A stretch of 64,000 nt of DNA from assembly GCF_019175385.1 (NCBI RefSeq), contig NC_083338.1, positions 90,665,777 through 90,729,776 on the forward strand, read 5' to 3'. The stretch comes from Lycium barbarum (Eukaryota > Streptophyta > Magnoliopsida > Solanales > Solanaceae). Shown here piece after piece: positions 36,639-49,500 of the stretch; position 1 is the stretch's first letter; each line of letters opens with the position of its first letter. The notes below the pieces were generated by a model. That model was not told where the DNA came from. It ran no database searches and saw only the letters and a program-made list of their open reading frames with translations. The translations under genes and the position numbers were made by a program.

Positions 36639-38072
36639 TCAAGAAACGATTAATAATATACCTGGGTCTGCGCTCGAGGACGCTCCTGGGTCCTGCCGGC
36701 CGGTCAAAGCATACGCGCGGTGCGATGGTCCACCGGAACTGGAAGTTCCTCCACGACCTCTGCCACGACTCGCTGGTGCCGACATATCTCGCCCCGTGGG
36801 GCGCGTAGCTACTGAAGGAGAAGATGAGTCGGCAACTGACCCAGTAGGCTGGACTGAACCTGAACCACCCCGGTACGGGCACTCCCTCAAAACGTGGCCC
36901 TGACGGCCACACGAGAAACAAGCTCCGGTGGCGAGACGACATTCTCTCGGGTGGTACCTGCCACACTGAGGACACTGAGGCATAGATAGCCTCGTCTGAC
37001 TGAACCCCCTACTCTACTGCAAATCCAAGGCCCTAGAACTCTGGCCTGCTTTAGACGGACCTACGCCATCAAAACGTCTGTCGGCGAACTGCGTACCCCG
37101 ACCTGACGGAGGAAGGGACCTACCAGACGACTGCTGAGACCATCCGCCTCGGGAGTCTCCAGAATACCCCGCAGATCTGGCCCTCTTGGGCGGCCTCCTA
37201 TCACGATCTCTGCTGGGCTGATCTGCTCGATAGCGGTCCTCCATCCCTTGGGCATAAGCCTGCAATCGGGCGATGTCCATATCTGTCTGCGCCGCCATCG
37301 CCATACAGGCATCAACTAAGTAATCATCCAGCCCCATCACATACCGGTGCATTCTATCCTCCATATCGGCTACGATAATAGGGGCATATCGGGCTAAGGA
37401 ATCAAACTCTAGATTATACTCCCAGATACTCCTGCCTCTTTGCTTTAGCTGCAAAAACTTGTCGACTCTTGCCCGTCGCAGCTCCGGAGGGAGAAAGTGG
37501 CGAAGGAAAGCGGCCACAAATTCATCCCAGGTAGCTAGGGGAGCACCCTCACCCCTGGATAGCTCCCAGGACTCATACCAATTTGCCGCCACATCACGTA
37601 ATCTGTGTGAGGCTAGCTCCACGGACTCGGTCTCCGTAGCCCCGACCAGTCTCAATGAGCGCCTCATCCCCCTAATGAAGTCATGGGGGTCCTCCTCGGG
37701 CTTGGACCCGAAAAACTCTGGGGGGCCACACGTCAGAAAATCACGGACTCTCAGGCTATCGCGCCTGTCATCGTCATCATCACCTCTCCGCCCGGGTCCG
37801 CGAGCCTGTCCTGCCACTATCGTCGTCAACAGCTGCACGGCCTCTCTCAAAGTCCTGTTCTCCGTCTCTGGCTGGGGAGCTGGGGCCTCCGGGGCTAAGG
37901 GTGGAGCTGCTTCCGGCCCCTCCGGTAGTGGTACAGTAGAACCCTCTGACTGGGGCACAACATCGGGCATGGTCTGGGGGTGGGCTCTGGTAACCCTCTG
38001 GGCCCGGCTAGTCTCCCCGGTCTCTGGCACCGCTTTGCCCTTCTGGGCGGCCGTCACCTTCTTTGGAGGCAT
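36639..38072 (-). pseudogene. gag: gag of element G with start of protease, one internal stop
   Basis: ATG at 38072 (MPPKK; another in-frame ATG lies at 38084). After a Pro/Ala-rich N-terminus comes the retrotransposon Gag core, roughly residues 105-270, with LRDVAANWYESWELSRG and then RRARVDKFLQLKQRGRS. A basic linker follows. A TAG at 37014-37016 interrupts the frame, which continues unchanged through CPQCGRYHPREC and the zinc knuckle CFSCGRQGHVLREC (36879-36920). It then enters the first few residues of protease before a stop at 36639. The Gag closely resembles that of A and differs from B and C. Without the single stop, Gag would be complete; pol is absent, so other functions would come in trans. 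Confidence 0.9.
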
Positions 38073-38192
38073 CGCTGAAAACATAACATTTCGTCAGAAA
38101 GAGAAACATCCTGATAACACAGCTCTAACGCACGATCCAAGATCCAAAGAAAGGGTAACACCCTATATGTCCTGTAGCCTCCTGTTTATAGA

Positions 38193-38208
38193 TGTGGTGC
38201 ACAACACA
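38193..38208 (-). other. Leader hairpin with self-complementary loop (G)
   Basis: TGTG/CACA stem, loop TTGTGCAC containing the palindrome GTGCAC (38197-38202). Confidence 0.5.
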
Positions 38209-38261
38209 CCGATAAACATGACTCTACTAGACACGGCCTGTAGACATTCCGAGGACAAACC

Positions 38262-38273
38262 GCTCTGATACCA
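38262..38273 (-). other. Primer binding site of G
   Basis: TGGTATCAGAGC on the minus strand, after TGACA and AAAG. Confidence 0.88.
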
Positions 38274-38277
38274 CTTT

Positions 38278-41200
38278 TGTCACGACCCAGCCCCGTGGGC
38301 CGCGACTGGTGTCCTAACTGGGCACCCATACGTATCTACCTGACAGAGTTAGCGTACTAACCAGTTAATCAAATTAGACATACACAGATTCATATGGATA
38401 CATGATACATCGCACAATATATATATATACATAGACTTAGACATAAGCCGTTAAGGCTATCATAGCAGGCAGGTCACTTAAGTCGCAATCTCACACGTAC
38501 CTACCAGAACTGTGACAACCCACAACCCACAAACATGTCTACAGGCCTCTAACAGACATAACGGAATCATATGACGGGATAGGGCCCCGCCGTACCCCAA
38601 ATGACCATATGTACAAAAGATGAAAACAACGGAAGATATATACCAAAATATAAGCTCCGGATCAACAGGAGCACTCCCAAGTAGTGGAACAGGTGTCCTA
38701 AGCTGGTGGCGTATCAAAAGGAGCGTCTGTACCTGCGGGCTTGTAACGCAGCCCCCGAAGAACAGGGAGTCAGTACGGAAAATGTACCGAGTATGTAAAG
38801 CGGATATGTAACAAATAAAATCATAGTCAAGAACAGGGGTACAGAATAATAACTGTCAGAACCACAGTCAGAGCTGGAGGTACAAAGATATAGATAGCAG
38901 AATCATACTCGGAGTCGAAGATCCAGAAATAAAACAGACGGAGCTATAGTCAGAGTCCGAAGTACAAAAGGTGAATATCTTATCCGAGACCTCAGAAAAG
39001 TAATGTCAAAGCATAGATGATGCATGCCAAATCATATAACATCACATAAACACATATAACGTGTCACGGCCCTCTGATAAGGGACTCGGTAGGTAAAATC
39101 ATGTATAACAAAATCATATATCATATATGCAAATAGTGTGTCCCGGCCCTTTGTTAAGGGACTCGGTGGTGAAATCATGCATGTCAGAATCATGTACTGT
39201 GTATACCTAACGTGTCCCGGCCCTCTACGGCGGGTCTCGGTGTATAATCATCATGTACCATCCTGGCCGCCATCCCCATATCATCATATCATAATCATAT
39301 ACAAATAACGTGTCCCGGCCCGCAAGTACGAGGGACTCGGTGAGTAATGCAGAGGAGTGCGCACAAGATCATGTCCTGGCCCGGGCTCAGTGAAAAGACA
39401 TACAATAACTTGCACGAACAGAGTAGTGCAGAAACATATGCATATAAATCCAGACTCACTAGACAAACCAAACAATAAATCATAGAATGTACCTTTCGTA
39501 ATTTGCGACGAATTATGTCAAGCAGCATTTCTGAGATTGTTCGTACATAACAAATATACCATGGGGTTCAACAGGATAGTCAGAATGGTCGTTCTTTGAC
39601 GAATGGAACAGTTCAAATGACAAACCATTTGAAAGAAGTCGGGCGTTAGTCATAGTGTACATGTATGCCCTTTTTGGGGATGGCACGATTCATCATATCA
39701 AATCATATTTCTAGAATCATAGCACGTATCAAAGTTTAATACAGATTCTTCACATTTATTATTTGATAAACGGAACAATAATCCAAAGTTTCTTTTAAGC
39801 ACTGTATAGATATAAGACAAATAAAGGAATAGTAGGAGGTCTCGGAATCTGCGGGCCCACCTCGGGTCAATCGAGGTGGTGAACTCAAGTTATGAATCAT
39901 AGACCTTATAGAGTCATTTATGAGAGTTTTGGAACCATTCGACTTCAATTGGGAAGGTTTCATACACATAAGTCATTTTGATGACAATTTGTAAGGAAAC
40001 TAATCCAATCTTACTGAATGAAATGAGGCCAATTTCAACCTCGGATTTCGAGAGGCTGAGTCATATCTAAGGCTCGCGACCGAGCCCATTACGTTTAGAA
40101 CATGCCTAAGAATGAAGGGAGAACATTACATACCTTAGTCGTGCCTTACGCTCGTCCAACCTCAATTCCCGTTTCGTCCAACAACTGCAAATGGTCACAT
40201 TTACCGGTTACTATTCATGAGACTTAAAATTTCAATCTTAACCAATGCTTGCCTACCGAAATTTCGGCAGCACTTCCGCTATAAATGCGACACCCCGAGA
40301 ATACAACTCGGCTCAGAATAGCAACAACCAACCCAACAACAATACCAACAACAACTACAAAACACAATAAGGCATAACTTGTCCTCTTTCCAACATAGTG
40401 TAATAACTCTCATTTCCAATCTCACATTTCCAACCCAATCTCAATATTTTCATATTCACTACTAATCGAGATCATTACAATGTCATTTGGAAGCATTTCA
40501 TATCATTTCTACAATATATACACGAGATATACACAAGACATACAAAACATGCAAACTTTCCATCAAAGCCATAATTTATCCAATTCTCCTAATCTTTAAC
40601 ATACAAGTTCATAACACATTTCCATCTTCCAAGTTCATCAACATTAATCATAATTTCCACCTTAACCACTTCATTTTCTTAATTTCATAAGATCATACTA
40701 AAACGACATACTTTCCGACAACAACTTAACAACAAATTCTTCATGTTAGCTTAACTCATTATTCTTCCATCTACTTCACAAAGCCATAACAACACAATTA
40801 ACATATCAAACAAAATTAATTCATTTTCATCTCAACTCCATGCCACACGGCCAACACCTACTTTCTCCAAGTTCCATTAAATTCATTCAACTTTCATTTC
40901 CAATGTGAATTACACCATATCCACAACTAGAATACAACATAAAAATTTAACTCATCACACTTATACATTAACATACACACACGGCCACAACACAACACAC
41001 ACCACACTGCTTGCACTTGCATGCAACACTTTCATAATTCTCATGTACTCTACATATGCTACAACATATATATAATTCCTCCAACATAACAAGTACAAAT
41101 CTTACCTTTTCCAAATTTTTTTCCACTTGCCAAAGGAAGCACTTCCTTGCCTTAAAAATTATACCAACTTGAAGAGCACCTTGAACTTACTATGAATTCA

Positions 41201-41681
41201 AGAAGAACCAAGTTTTTTAATCAAAGACCAAGCTCCAAGAATTTTTCTTCTTCTTCTTCTTTTTTTTTTCTTTTCTTTCTCTCTAGGTCCGAATTGCTCT
41301 TCTTTTTTTTTCTTGACTTTTCCTTCGTTTTCTTGAAACTTCTAAGGCTTAAGCTCCCTTATATAATTAATCATGTGATTAATTATCATGGGTTTGGGCC
41401 AAGGCCACCATGTGGCCGGCCACCCCCCCCCCCCCCTCAATTTGGGCCTAAATTCTTCATTTTATTTTTTTGAGCCCAATTGGTCCAAATTCGTATTTCA
41501 AAATTCCCGAAACAAATTTCCGAAATTCCAATTTTTTGCCCTTGGCCTTCTCCAACACTTCCACACCAATATTTTTCATGAACAACATACATATATAATT
41601 TCAAATCCACATATGACCTTATTCCTCACAAATCGTAATTATTTCGAGTTTTCCGAATATGCAAAAATACGTGGTATAACA
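38278..41681 (-). mobile_element. 5' LTR of element G
   Basis: The LTR is 3404 bp, starting TGTTATACCACG at 41681 and ending GGTCGTGACA at 38278, with a primer binding site just inside. A C homopolymer near 41422 is longer than in the other LTR. The triple hairpin is at 38733-38790. Confidence 0.95.
38733..38790 (-). other. Triple-hairpin module (G 5' LTR)
   Basis: Stem 3 CTGCG/CGCAG, stem 2 CCCCC/GGGAG, stem 1 TCAGTAC/GTACCGA (second arm 38784-38790). Confidence 0.6.
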
Positions 41682-41686
41682 CATTT

Positions 41687-42858
41687 CTATAGCGTATCTC
41701 TTACATTTATCTCACATGAAATCCTTTATGAACATAGACTCGCAACTTTGCGAAACATTGGTCCTAAGATGGGCATTAAGGCTTGTGGACAATCTATAAC
41801 AATGTCGAGGTGACATATGGTCGAGAACCCTCGAGTCCATTTTTGAGCATTCATAAGCATTTTGCCTCACCTTGAAGGAATTAACATATAAGGTGAGTGT
41901 ATTCAATGAACAATATCAATGGATTGTAATATGGATCATTAGCCTTGTAGAACCATGATTCAATTCAACTACCATTCACTCATGGTACTATTCACTCATT
42001 TATGACCCATTTGCTATGCCTTTCTACAATTCAGGTATCTTAACCTTCCAATACCTTAAACAACATGAAATGGTCATGAAACTTACCTTGGATGATGGTT
42101 GAACAAGTCTTGAGTGAAGTTACTCCTCTAGCACAAACCCTATCTCACCTCTTTTTGGTTTTTCTTTGAGGAAGATGAACTTTAGCTAGGTTCATGCACT
42201 TGTTTTCATGAATTGGTGTTATTGATCTTGGATTTCCTTTGATTATCTTGTGGATGAGTGATGGAGAATGTTCTAGATGTTTCTTGAAATGAAGAGTGGG
42301 AGGGAAATGAAAAATGAAATGAAAAAGGGTCCCTTATACTTGATTTAAAAGCTGGCCCGACCATGTTATACGGACCAACATACGGTCCGTATAATTTATA
42401 CTGACCGTATGTTGGGACCGTATATTTGGTCCAGAATGTCATCCTTCTCTTGGCCAATTATACGGTTCAACATACGGAAAGTATAAATTATACGGACCGT
42501 ATGTTTGGCCGTATAATGCCAACTGAAGCGACTTTTCGTTATGTCGACTCGTTTGATCTCCGATCCTTTTGGAACCTTTTTGACACTTCTTTAACACTTC
42601 AATACCAATATAAGGGACGTTATCTAATGTCTCTAAAACATCATCATGCCTTCATGAACTCGTTGCTCAGAGTTCTTATCCGACACACGATATACGACTT
42701 GCTTCCCTCAACAACTTTCCCTTCGTGCCTTATATGCTTTTGAATTCTCGTTTAGGGTCATCAAATATTATTTCTTACTCATCGAAGTATCGTATACATC
42801 ATGCCTTTCGTTGGCCTATTCACTGTGTACTAACAGGGAAAATTTCCAAGGTGTAACA
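41687..42858 (-). mobile_element. Solo LTR F, right (5') part
   Basis: It starts TGTTACACCTTGG at 42858 (minus) and joins to 30903-31960 across G. It contains a TATACGG palindrome cluster (42366-42516), as in B, C and K. Confidence 0.88.
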
Positions 42859-42863
42859 CTGCA

Positions 42864-43129
42864 TCCCTTATGGCCCTATCCTCCGCCCTTGGCTGAGGAG
42901 TGGGAGGCTCAAGTACTGGAGCATCGGGAGCTGGCTGTGGAGCCGCCCCCTGATCTGAAGCTGTTGTTGCTCTGAGTTCCTCTGGAGGTGGCGGTGTAGC
43001 AGGGCTCGCTGGCGGGAGCACAATCTAGGGCATAGACTGGGCACGGGCCCTAGTAACTCTTTGAGTCTGACTAGTATCTCCTGCTACTGATTTTCCCTTC
43101 TGGGCAGCTGTCGCTTTCTTTGGAGGCAT
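42864..43129 (-). pseudogene. gag: gag N-terminus of element A, severed by F
   Basis: ATG at 43129 (MPPKKATAAQKGK, like the start in G; an alternative in-frame ATG is at 43141). It is Pro/Ala-rich, with a TAG about 34 codons in (near 43025). The frame runs to the F insertion at 42863 and its continuation is found at 30897, on the other side of F and G. Confidence 0.88.
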
Positions 43130-43248
43130 AGTTGTAAACATAATAATCTGTTAGGGAGGGATTATCCTGATAATATAGCTCTATCGCATGATCTAGAGTA
43201 GGAAGGAAAGATATTACCCTAAACATTCTGTAGCTTCCTGTTTATAGA

Positions 43249-43264
43249 TGTGGTGCACAACACA
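43249..43264 (-). other. Leader hairpin with self-complementary loop (A)
   Basis: TGTG/CACA stem, palindrome GTGCAC in the loop (43253-43258), same as in G. Confidence 0.5.
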
Positions 43265-43318
43265 CCGATAAACAAGACTCTACTAGACACGGTCTGAAGA
43301 CACTCCGAGGATGAACTG

Positions 43319-43332
43319 CTCTCTGATACCAC
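43319..43332 (-). other. Primer binding site of A, with 2-bp duplication
   Basis: TGGTATCAGAGAGC on the minus strand; AG is duplicated relative to the usual TGGTATCAGAGC. Confidence 0.8.
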
Positions 43333-43335
43333 TTT

Positions 43336-44116
43336 TGTCACGACCCAACCCCGTGGTCCATGACTAGTGCCCGAGCTGGACACTCGTATACGTACCTGTT
43401 AGATATAGTCAGACTGAACCTAAGAACAATATGGAAACTTGCAAAAACTCTAAAGGTTCATAACGTCATCACATATATATATCAAGATAACCTGTCTCCT
43501 GAGGAGTCACAACTAATCAAAACGTAATACGATACGTAAGCCGACAAGGCTACCACTAAATACCAATACGATACGCAAGCCGACAAGGCTGCCACTACAT
43601 ACGAACATATCCATAGACAATCACATAGACACAACTGAACAAAACTTATACACAACCCACACATATGTCTACAGACCTCTAAGAGTATCGATAGTGAAAT
43701 ATGACGGGACAGGGCCCCGTCGTACCCCTGAATAAACATATATATACATCAAAAGATCTTTACCAAAAGTCTAGGCTCCGGAACAATGGAGCTCTCCAAG
43801 ACAGCTGAGTAGAAGTCCTAAACTGGAGGATCACCAAATCGAGTATCCATACCTACGGGCATGAAACGCAGCCCCCCCGAAGAAAGGTGGTCAGTACGAG
43901 ATATTTACTGAGTATATAAAGCATGAGATACAATAAAGAGGATCATGACTGAAATAGAGATTACAGGAGACAAGTATGACAATCATAATACCAATACACT
44001 TGCCTTATGAAATGTAAATCATGCATATCAATATCATATATCATACCTGGCCCATTATGGGACTCGGTGAATAAAGTCATCATATACCATCTTTGGCGCC
44101 ATAATCGCATCATCAT

Positions 44117-44152
<36 letters not shown>

Positions 44153-45891
44153 TATACCGTATCCCGGCCCTCTAGTGAGGGACTCGGTTAACAATGCTGT
44201 GAAATTGTGCACGAGAACGTACCCCGGCCCGGGACTCGTTGAAAGATACATTGAGGCATGCACACGAGCAGAGTAGTGAGCAACCACATGCAAACTAAGT
44301 CATATCTGAGACTCAATAAAATAATCAAAATGAACCATCATTTGATAATCAAGACAATAGTCATATCAAGTATCCTTCGAATGTCACTATGGATTATATC
44401 AAAATAGAACTTCTGGAATCATAGACACGTATCAAGAAATAATAAAACAGCTTCTGGAAATCAAGAACATTAGCCATCCTAGTTCCTCTAAGAATAAGAG
44501 TTTCTTTGGGATTTATACATTTGTCATCAGTTTGTCTCACACAGATCATGCCAAAAGAAAGAAGGGATAGCTTTACATACCTTTGGCGCTTAGTCCGTGA
44601 CTTGATATGTATATGCTTCCCAAAGTATCTCAACCTATATTAAGATGTCAAGACTATGGTTCAGCTACGGAAAAGCATAAAACGTACTTCAACGTTAGTA
44701 GCTTATTTCTAGACAATTCGGCAGCACTTCCCCTATATCGCTCACTCTCCTCACATCTAAGCCAACTATACAACAACCAATATAGCATCAACGAAGGCAC
44801 GTCTAAGTTGTCACATCAAGAACTAGTTTAAACAATACCCAAGGATACCCCACGCAACCCACACCATTCCAAATTAGACCACACATTGCAACATTCGATA
44901 ATCGTCAACATAACGACTACGACATTATCAAATTACTCCTAATAATCTATAGCCACCATACTTCATCGAAATGACCTTATAATAGTCCAACAATTACAAA
45001 AACGCAATGTATAATCTTACTACACTTAGCCCTCCAACACAACCGAAACAACAACACAACTAGAACCCGATCATTTTCGACACAATATAACCATAACTTT
45101 AAATACCAAATTCCTTTACTTTCATCATATAATCAATGACAAAAATAACAACAACACTAATTAAAATTAATTCACCGTTGTTAGATTAAAACAACCCCTA
45201 TACGGCCCAAACAAAATCTCAACATCAACATACACAATTCTGGTATCCAATTCCACATCCACCAATTCATACAAAAACCAAACCATCTCTAAAACATGTA
45301 GGAGAGTATTAAACCTTACCTTTGAAAGCTTAGCCTCTTAATGTTGCTGGAATTTATGGATTAAAAATCGCTAATATTCTTGCTGCCCCAAGGATCTCAT
45401 TCACGTTGCCAATCACTTTAGAATATATAGAACACCTTAGAAACTAAATTCTTGCTATCAAAATTTTGGACCTCTTCATGAGCAACCATGGCCATAAGCT
45501 CCTCTCTCTCTAATTCAATTTTGTTGAAGTTGAAAAATGAATTGTATGACTAATGAATTAGTCATCAACTAAGGTCTTATATGCTGCCATAATTGTTACA
45601 CGTGCCCTACTATAGTGGCCCAATCATAGTTGGCCATGTTGTAGTGGGGTCCATTTAGCACTACTTAGTCTTAATTAATTACTAATCCCCACTTAATAAT
45701 CTAATCATGGTTAATCAATCCCTAATCTCCACTAATATTTCTACACCAATTGAATTTTTCAAGCAAATCGTGCACTTATTAAAAATCGGGGATTAAAAGT
45801 CCTTGTCTCATATCCCAAAAATAATCTTATCGTTGAATTTATGTCCATTATCTCACGAATAGTCCAAGGTACAAAAATATGGAATATAACA
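43336..45891 (-). mobile_element. 5' LTR of element A
   Basis: The LTR is 2556 bp, starting TGTTATATTCC at 45891 and ending GGTCGTGACA at 43336. It has an (AT)n tract near 44120-44151 lacking in the 3' LTR, the triple hairpin (43863-43921) and the GACGGG/CCCGTC hairpin (43703-43721). Confidence 0.93.
43863..43921 (-). other. Triple-hairpin module (A 5' LTR)
   Basis: Stem 3 CTACG/CGCAG (one mismatch), stem 2 C-run with GGTGG, stem 1 TCAGTA/TACTGA (43901-43906, 43916-43921). Confidence 0.55.
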
Positions 45892-45896
45892 CTTTA

Positions 45897-46145
45897 TTAC
45901 TCAGGGACTACATAGCGGAGCTCCATTTCATTCGGAGCTACTGCTTTTGGTATTTATTCTTTTGTGTACATGTTTATGGGCATAGCGGGGTCCTGTCCCG
46001 CCAATATGATATGACATACTCTCCTTAGAGGCTCGTAGACATTTGTATAAGGTTAGATGTATTTGGCCTTGTCGGCTAGTCTTGTGTATATCATTTTGTT
46101 AGCCACATCAGCTTACGTACAATTATATGGGCATTGCTATTAATT

Positions 46146-46180
<35 letters not shown>

Positions 46181-46329
46181 CGTTGCCCAATGGGATTAGT
46201 ATGAACAATGGATGGAAAGTATGAATTAGCTATGTAGCTCACCTAGATGTAAATGTGAAAGTATGATAAGAGGTGCCCGAGTGGGTTAGCACCGGGTGCC
46301 CATCACGGCCCTCCGGTTGGGTCGTGAGA
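45897..46329 (+). mobile_element. 5' LTR of element B, right part
   Basis: Continuation of 21590-23676 after element A. It includes the GCGGG/CCCGC hairpin (45985-46001) and ends GGTCGTGAGA, the last bases mutated from ACA. Confidence 0.88.
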
Positions 46330-46333
46330 AAAG

Positions 46334-46345
46334 TGGTATCAGAGT
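46334..46345 (+). other. Primer binding site of B
   Basis: TGGTATCAGAGT, one mismatch to the initiator tRNA-Met complement. Confidence 0.82.
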
Positions 46346-46400
46346 AGTTCTGTCCTAGGGTGTGTCTACAAGCTGTGTCCAATAGAGTCTTGGTTATGGG

Positions 46401-46418
46401 TGTGTTGCACGCGACACA
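46401..46418 (+). other. Leader hairpin (B), loop palindrome degraded
   Basis: TGTGT/ACACA stem, loop TGCACGCG. The equivalent loop in the related element C holds the intact palindrome GCGCGC. Confidence 0.4.
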
Positions 46419-46538
46419 TATAAACAAGAGGCTGTGGGCATTTTAGGAATGAATGACCTTCTTTCTTCATAAGATCGTGTGATAGAGCTATGACATAAGA
46501 ACTTCTTTTTCCTTATCCGTGTGTTATGTATTTCAGAA

Positions 46539-49500
46539 ATGCCTGTAAGAGCACCGCCAACGGTTGTAGAAGAAAGTGAGTCCCATAATGCGGCTCAATC
46601 TCAGTACTCCCATTCAGTGGCTATTTCTGAGGAGCATGAGGGAGCCTCAACCCTAGCTCCAGCACCTCCAGCTCCTCCACCGGATGCTTCAGGCCAAGAT
46701 GTAAAAGTGGTCATTCATTTGCTTACTCAATTAGTTGCTGCCCAGACTAAGCGGCAAAATACAGGGCAAGGTGATAGGGTTGTTAGTGCAAGGGCCCATG
46801 ATTTTATTAGCTTGAACCCTCCGAAATTCTTTGGATCGAAGCCGGATGAGGACCCTCAGAATTTTATTGATGGAATGTTGAGGACACTTCGGTTGATACA
46901 TGCTTCGGACACCGAATTGGTGTAGTTAGCATCCTATAGATTGAGGGATTTTGCAGTTCATTGGTACACAGTTTGGATGGCTTCCCGGGGAGCCAATGCG
47001 CCTTCCTCAGTATGACAAGAATTTGTAGATGCTTTCCTCCGACATTACCTGCCTCTAGAAGTTCGGCGAGCTAGAGTCGATAAGTTCTTGAATTTGAGGC
47101 AAGGAAGCATGAGTGCTTTAGAGTATAGTCTCCACTTCAATTCTTTAGGTATGCTTCAGCCATGGTAGCGGATATGGGTGACCAATTGCACCGATTTGTG
47201 AAAGGCCTAGGGTTACATTTGATGGATAGGTAGTTGATTGCGTCCCTTCAGGACAACATGGATATTACACGCATTCAGGCCCATGCCCAAAATTTAGAAG
47301 AAAGCTAACAACAACGAAGAAGTGAGCGTGAGCATGATAGAGGGTATAAAACAAGGGCTAGATTTTCGGATCCGATGAGTGAGAATAGAGGAAGGCACAA
47401 ACAACAGTTTTCAAGGCATTTAGGCTATTCTATGACTAGTGCACCTCCACAGTTTTTAGGCCAGAGATTGGATAGGTCCACTCATTCTGGGCCGAGTCAG
47501 AGTTTTTTGGTTTGTAGTTTAAAGGTGATTTGGGTCAGGCGAGGCCACCTGTGCCACGATGTTCCCAATGTGGGAAGTTACATTGGGGTCAGTGCCAATT
47601 GGGTTCAGAGGCTTACTATTCATGTGGTCGGCCAGGCCATATTATGCGTGATTGCCCCTCAGCTGGTGGTAGAGGTAGGACCCAGCGTTCAGGGTCGGTA
47701 GCCGGATCTTCATCATCTATACGCCCTATGGGGCCAGGTTCACATGCGCTGCTCGGCCATGGTAGAGGCAGAGGGAGAATCCCATTTCTAGTGGTCCTTA
47801 GCACCGTATTTATGCTTTGGTTGGACGCCAAGATCTTGAGTCTTCTCCTGATGTTGTCACATGTATATTATCGGTATTTTCTCATGATGTATATGCTTTG
47901 ATCGATCAAACCTTTTGAGATGTCTACACCCGTTGGTGAATCGGTAATAGCTAGCCGAGTATATAGAAACTGCATAGTTGTGATTTGTGACTGTCAAACT
48001 GTGATTGACTTGCATGAGTTAAAAAAGGTGGATTTTGATGTTATTATGGGCATGGATTTGTTGCTTCTTGCTATGTCAATGTTTATTGTAGAATGAAAAT
48101 GGTTCGTTTCCAATATCCGGGAAAACCACTTTTAGAATGGAAAAGGAATACTGCGTCACCAAAAAGGAGGTTTATTTCCTATCTTAAAGCAAGAAAAATA
48201 ATCACAAAAGGTTGCATTTATCATCTAGTTCGGGTTCAACATGTAGAAGCTGAACCGCCGACTCTTCAATCAGTTCCCGTAGTGAATGAGTTTCTGGATG
48301 TATTCCCGAAAGAGTTTCCAGGCCTCCCTCCTGAGCGGGAGATTGATTTTACTATTGATGTGTTGCCAGACACCAAGCCTATATCTATTCCACCCTATAG
48401 AATGGCTCCCACAGAGTTGAAAGAGTTGAAGGAGCAATTGAAAGACTTCCTTGAGAAAGGCTTTATTAGGCCTAGTTCATCCCCATGGGGAGCACCCGTA
48501 TTGTTTGTCCGAAAGAAAGATGGCTCCTTGTGAATGTGCATTGATAATCGACAACTGAATAAGGTGACGATTAAGAACAAATATCCTCTTTCGAGGATTG
48601 ATGACTTATTTGACCAATTACAAGGTGCCGAATGGTTTTCAAAGATAGATTTGAGGTCCGAGTATCATCAAGTAAGAGTTAGGGAGAAAGATATCCCTAA
48701 GACAGCCTTCAGAACAAGATATGGCCATTTTGAGTTTCGGGTAAAGTCATTTGGGCTAACTAATGCACCGGCAGTATTTATGGATTTGATGAACAATGTG
48801 TTCAGGCCCTTCCTAGATTAATTTGTGATTGTATTCGTCGACGATACCATGGTGTATTATATATCCAAGGTAGAACACGCGGATCATATGCGTACTGTCC
48901 TTAGAGTTCTTCAAACTCGAGAGTTGTTTTCAAAAATTTCTAAGTGTGAGTTTTGGTTGAACTCAGTGACATTTCTGGGGCACATTGTTTCAGCTGATGG
49001 TATTTGGGTAAATAGACCAAAGATTGAGGCCGTGAAGACTTGGCCAAGGCCCGCAACTCCGACGGAGGTTCGTAGCTTCCTGGGCTTAGTAGTTTATTAC
49101 AGGAGATTTGTAGAAGACTTTTCCTCTATTTCTGCACCACTAACAAAGCATACCCAGAAATCAGCGAAGTTTCAATGGACAGACGCTTGTGAATGTAGTT
49201 TCCAAGAGCTAAAAGATTGATTGACTTCTGCCCCAGTCCTGACACTTCCAGAGTGATTGGAAGGTTATGTTGTTTATTGCGATGCTTCAACTGTTGGGCT
49301 AGGCTGTGTGTTGATGCAATATGGTAAGGTGATTGCGTATGCTTCAAGGCAATTACGAAAACATGAGAGAAATTATCCAACCCATGACCTTGAATTGGCT
49401 GCAGTGATTCATGCATTAAAGATGTAGAGACATTACTTGTATGGTGTTCATGTGGATATTTACACAAATCATAAGAGCCTTTAGTATATCTTCAAGCAAA

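Noticed and set aside
37459..38268. 269-codon plus-strand ORF
   Set aside because: It is antisense to the gag of G; the Gag motifs are all on the minus strand, and the plus-strand product has no recognisable domain.
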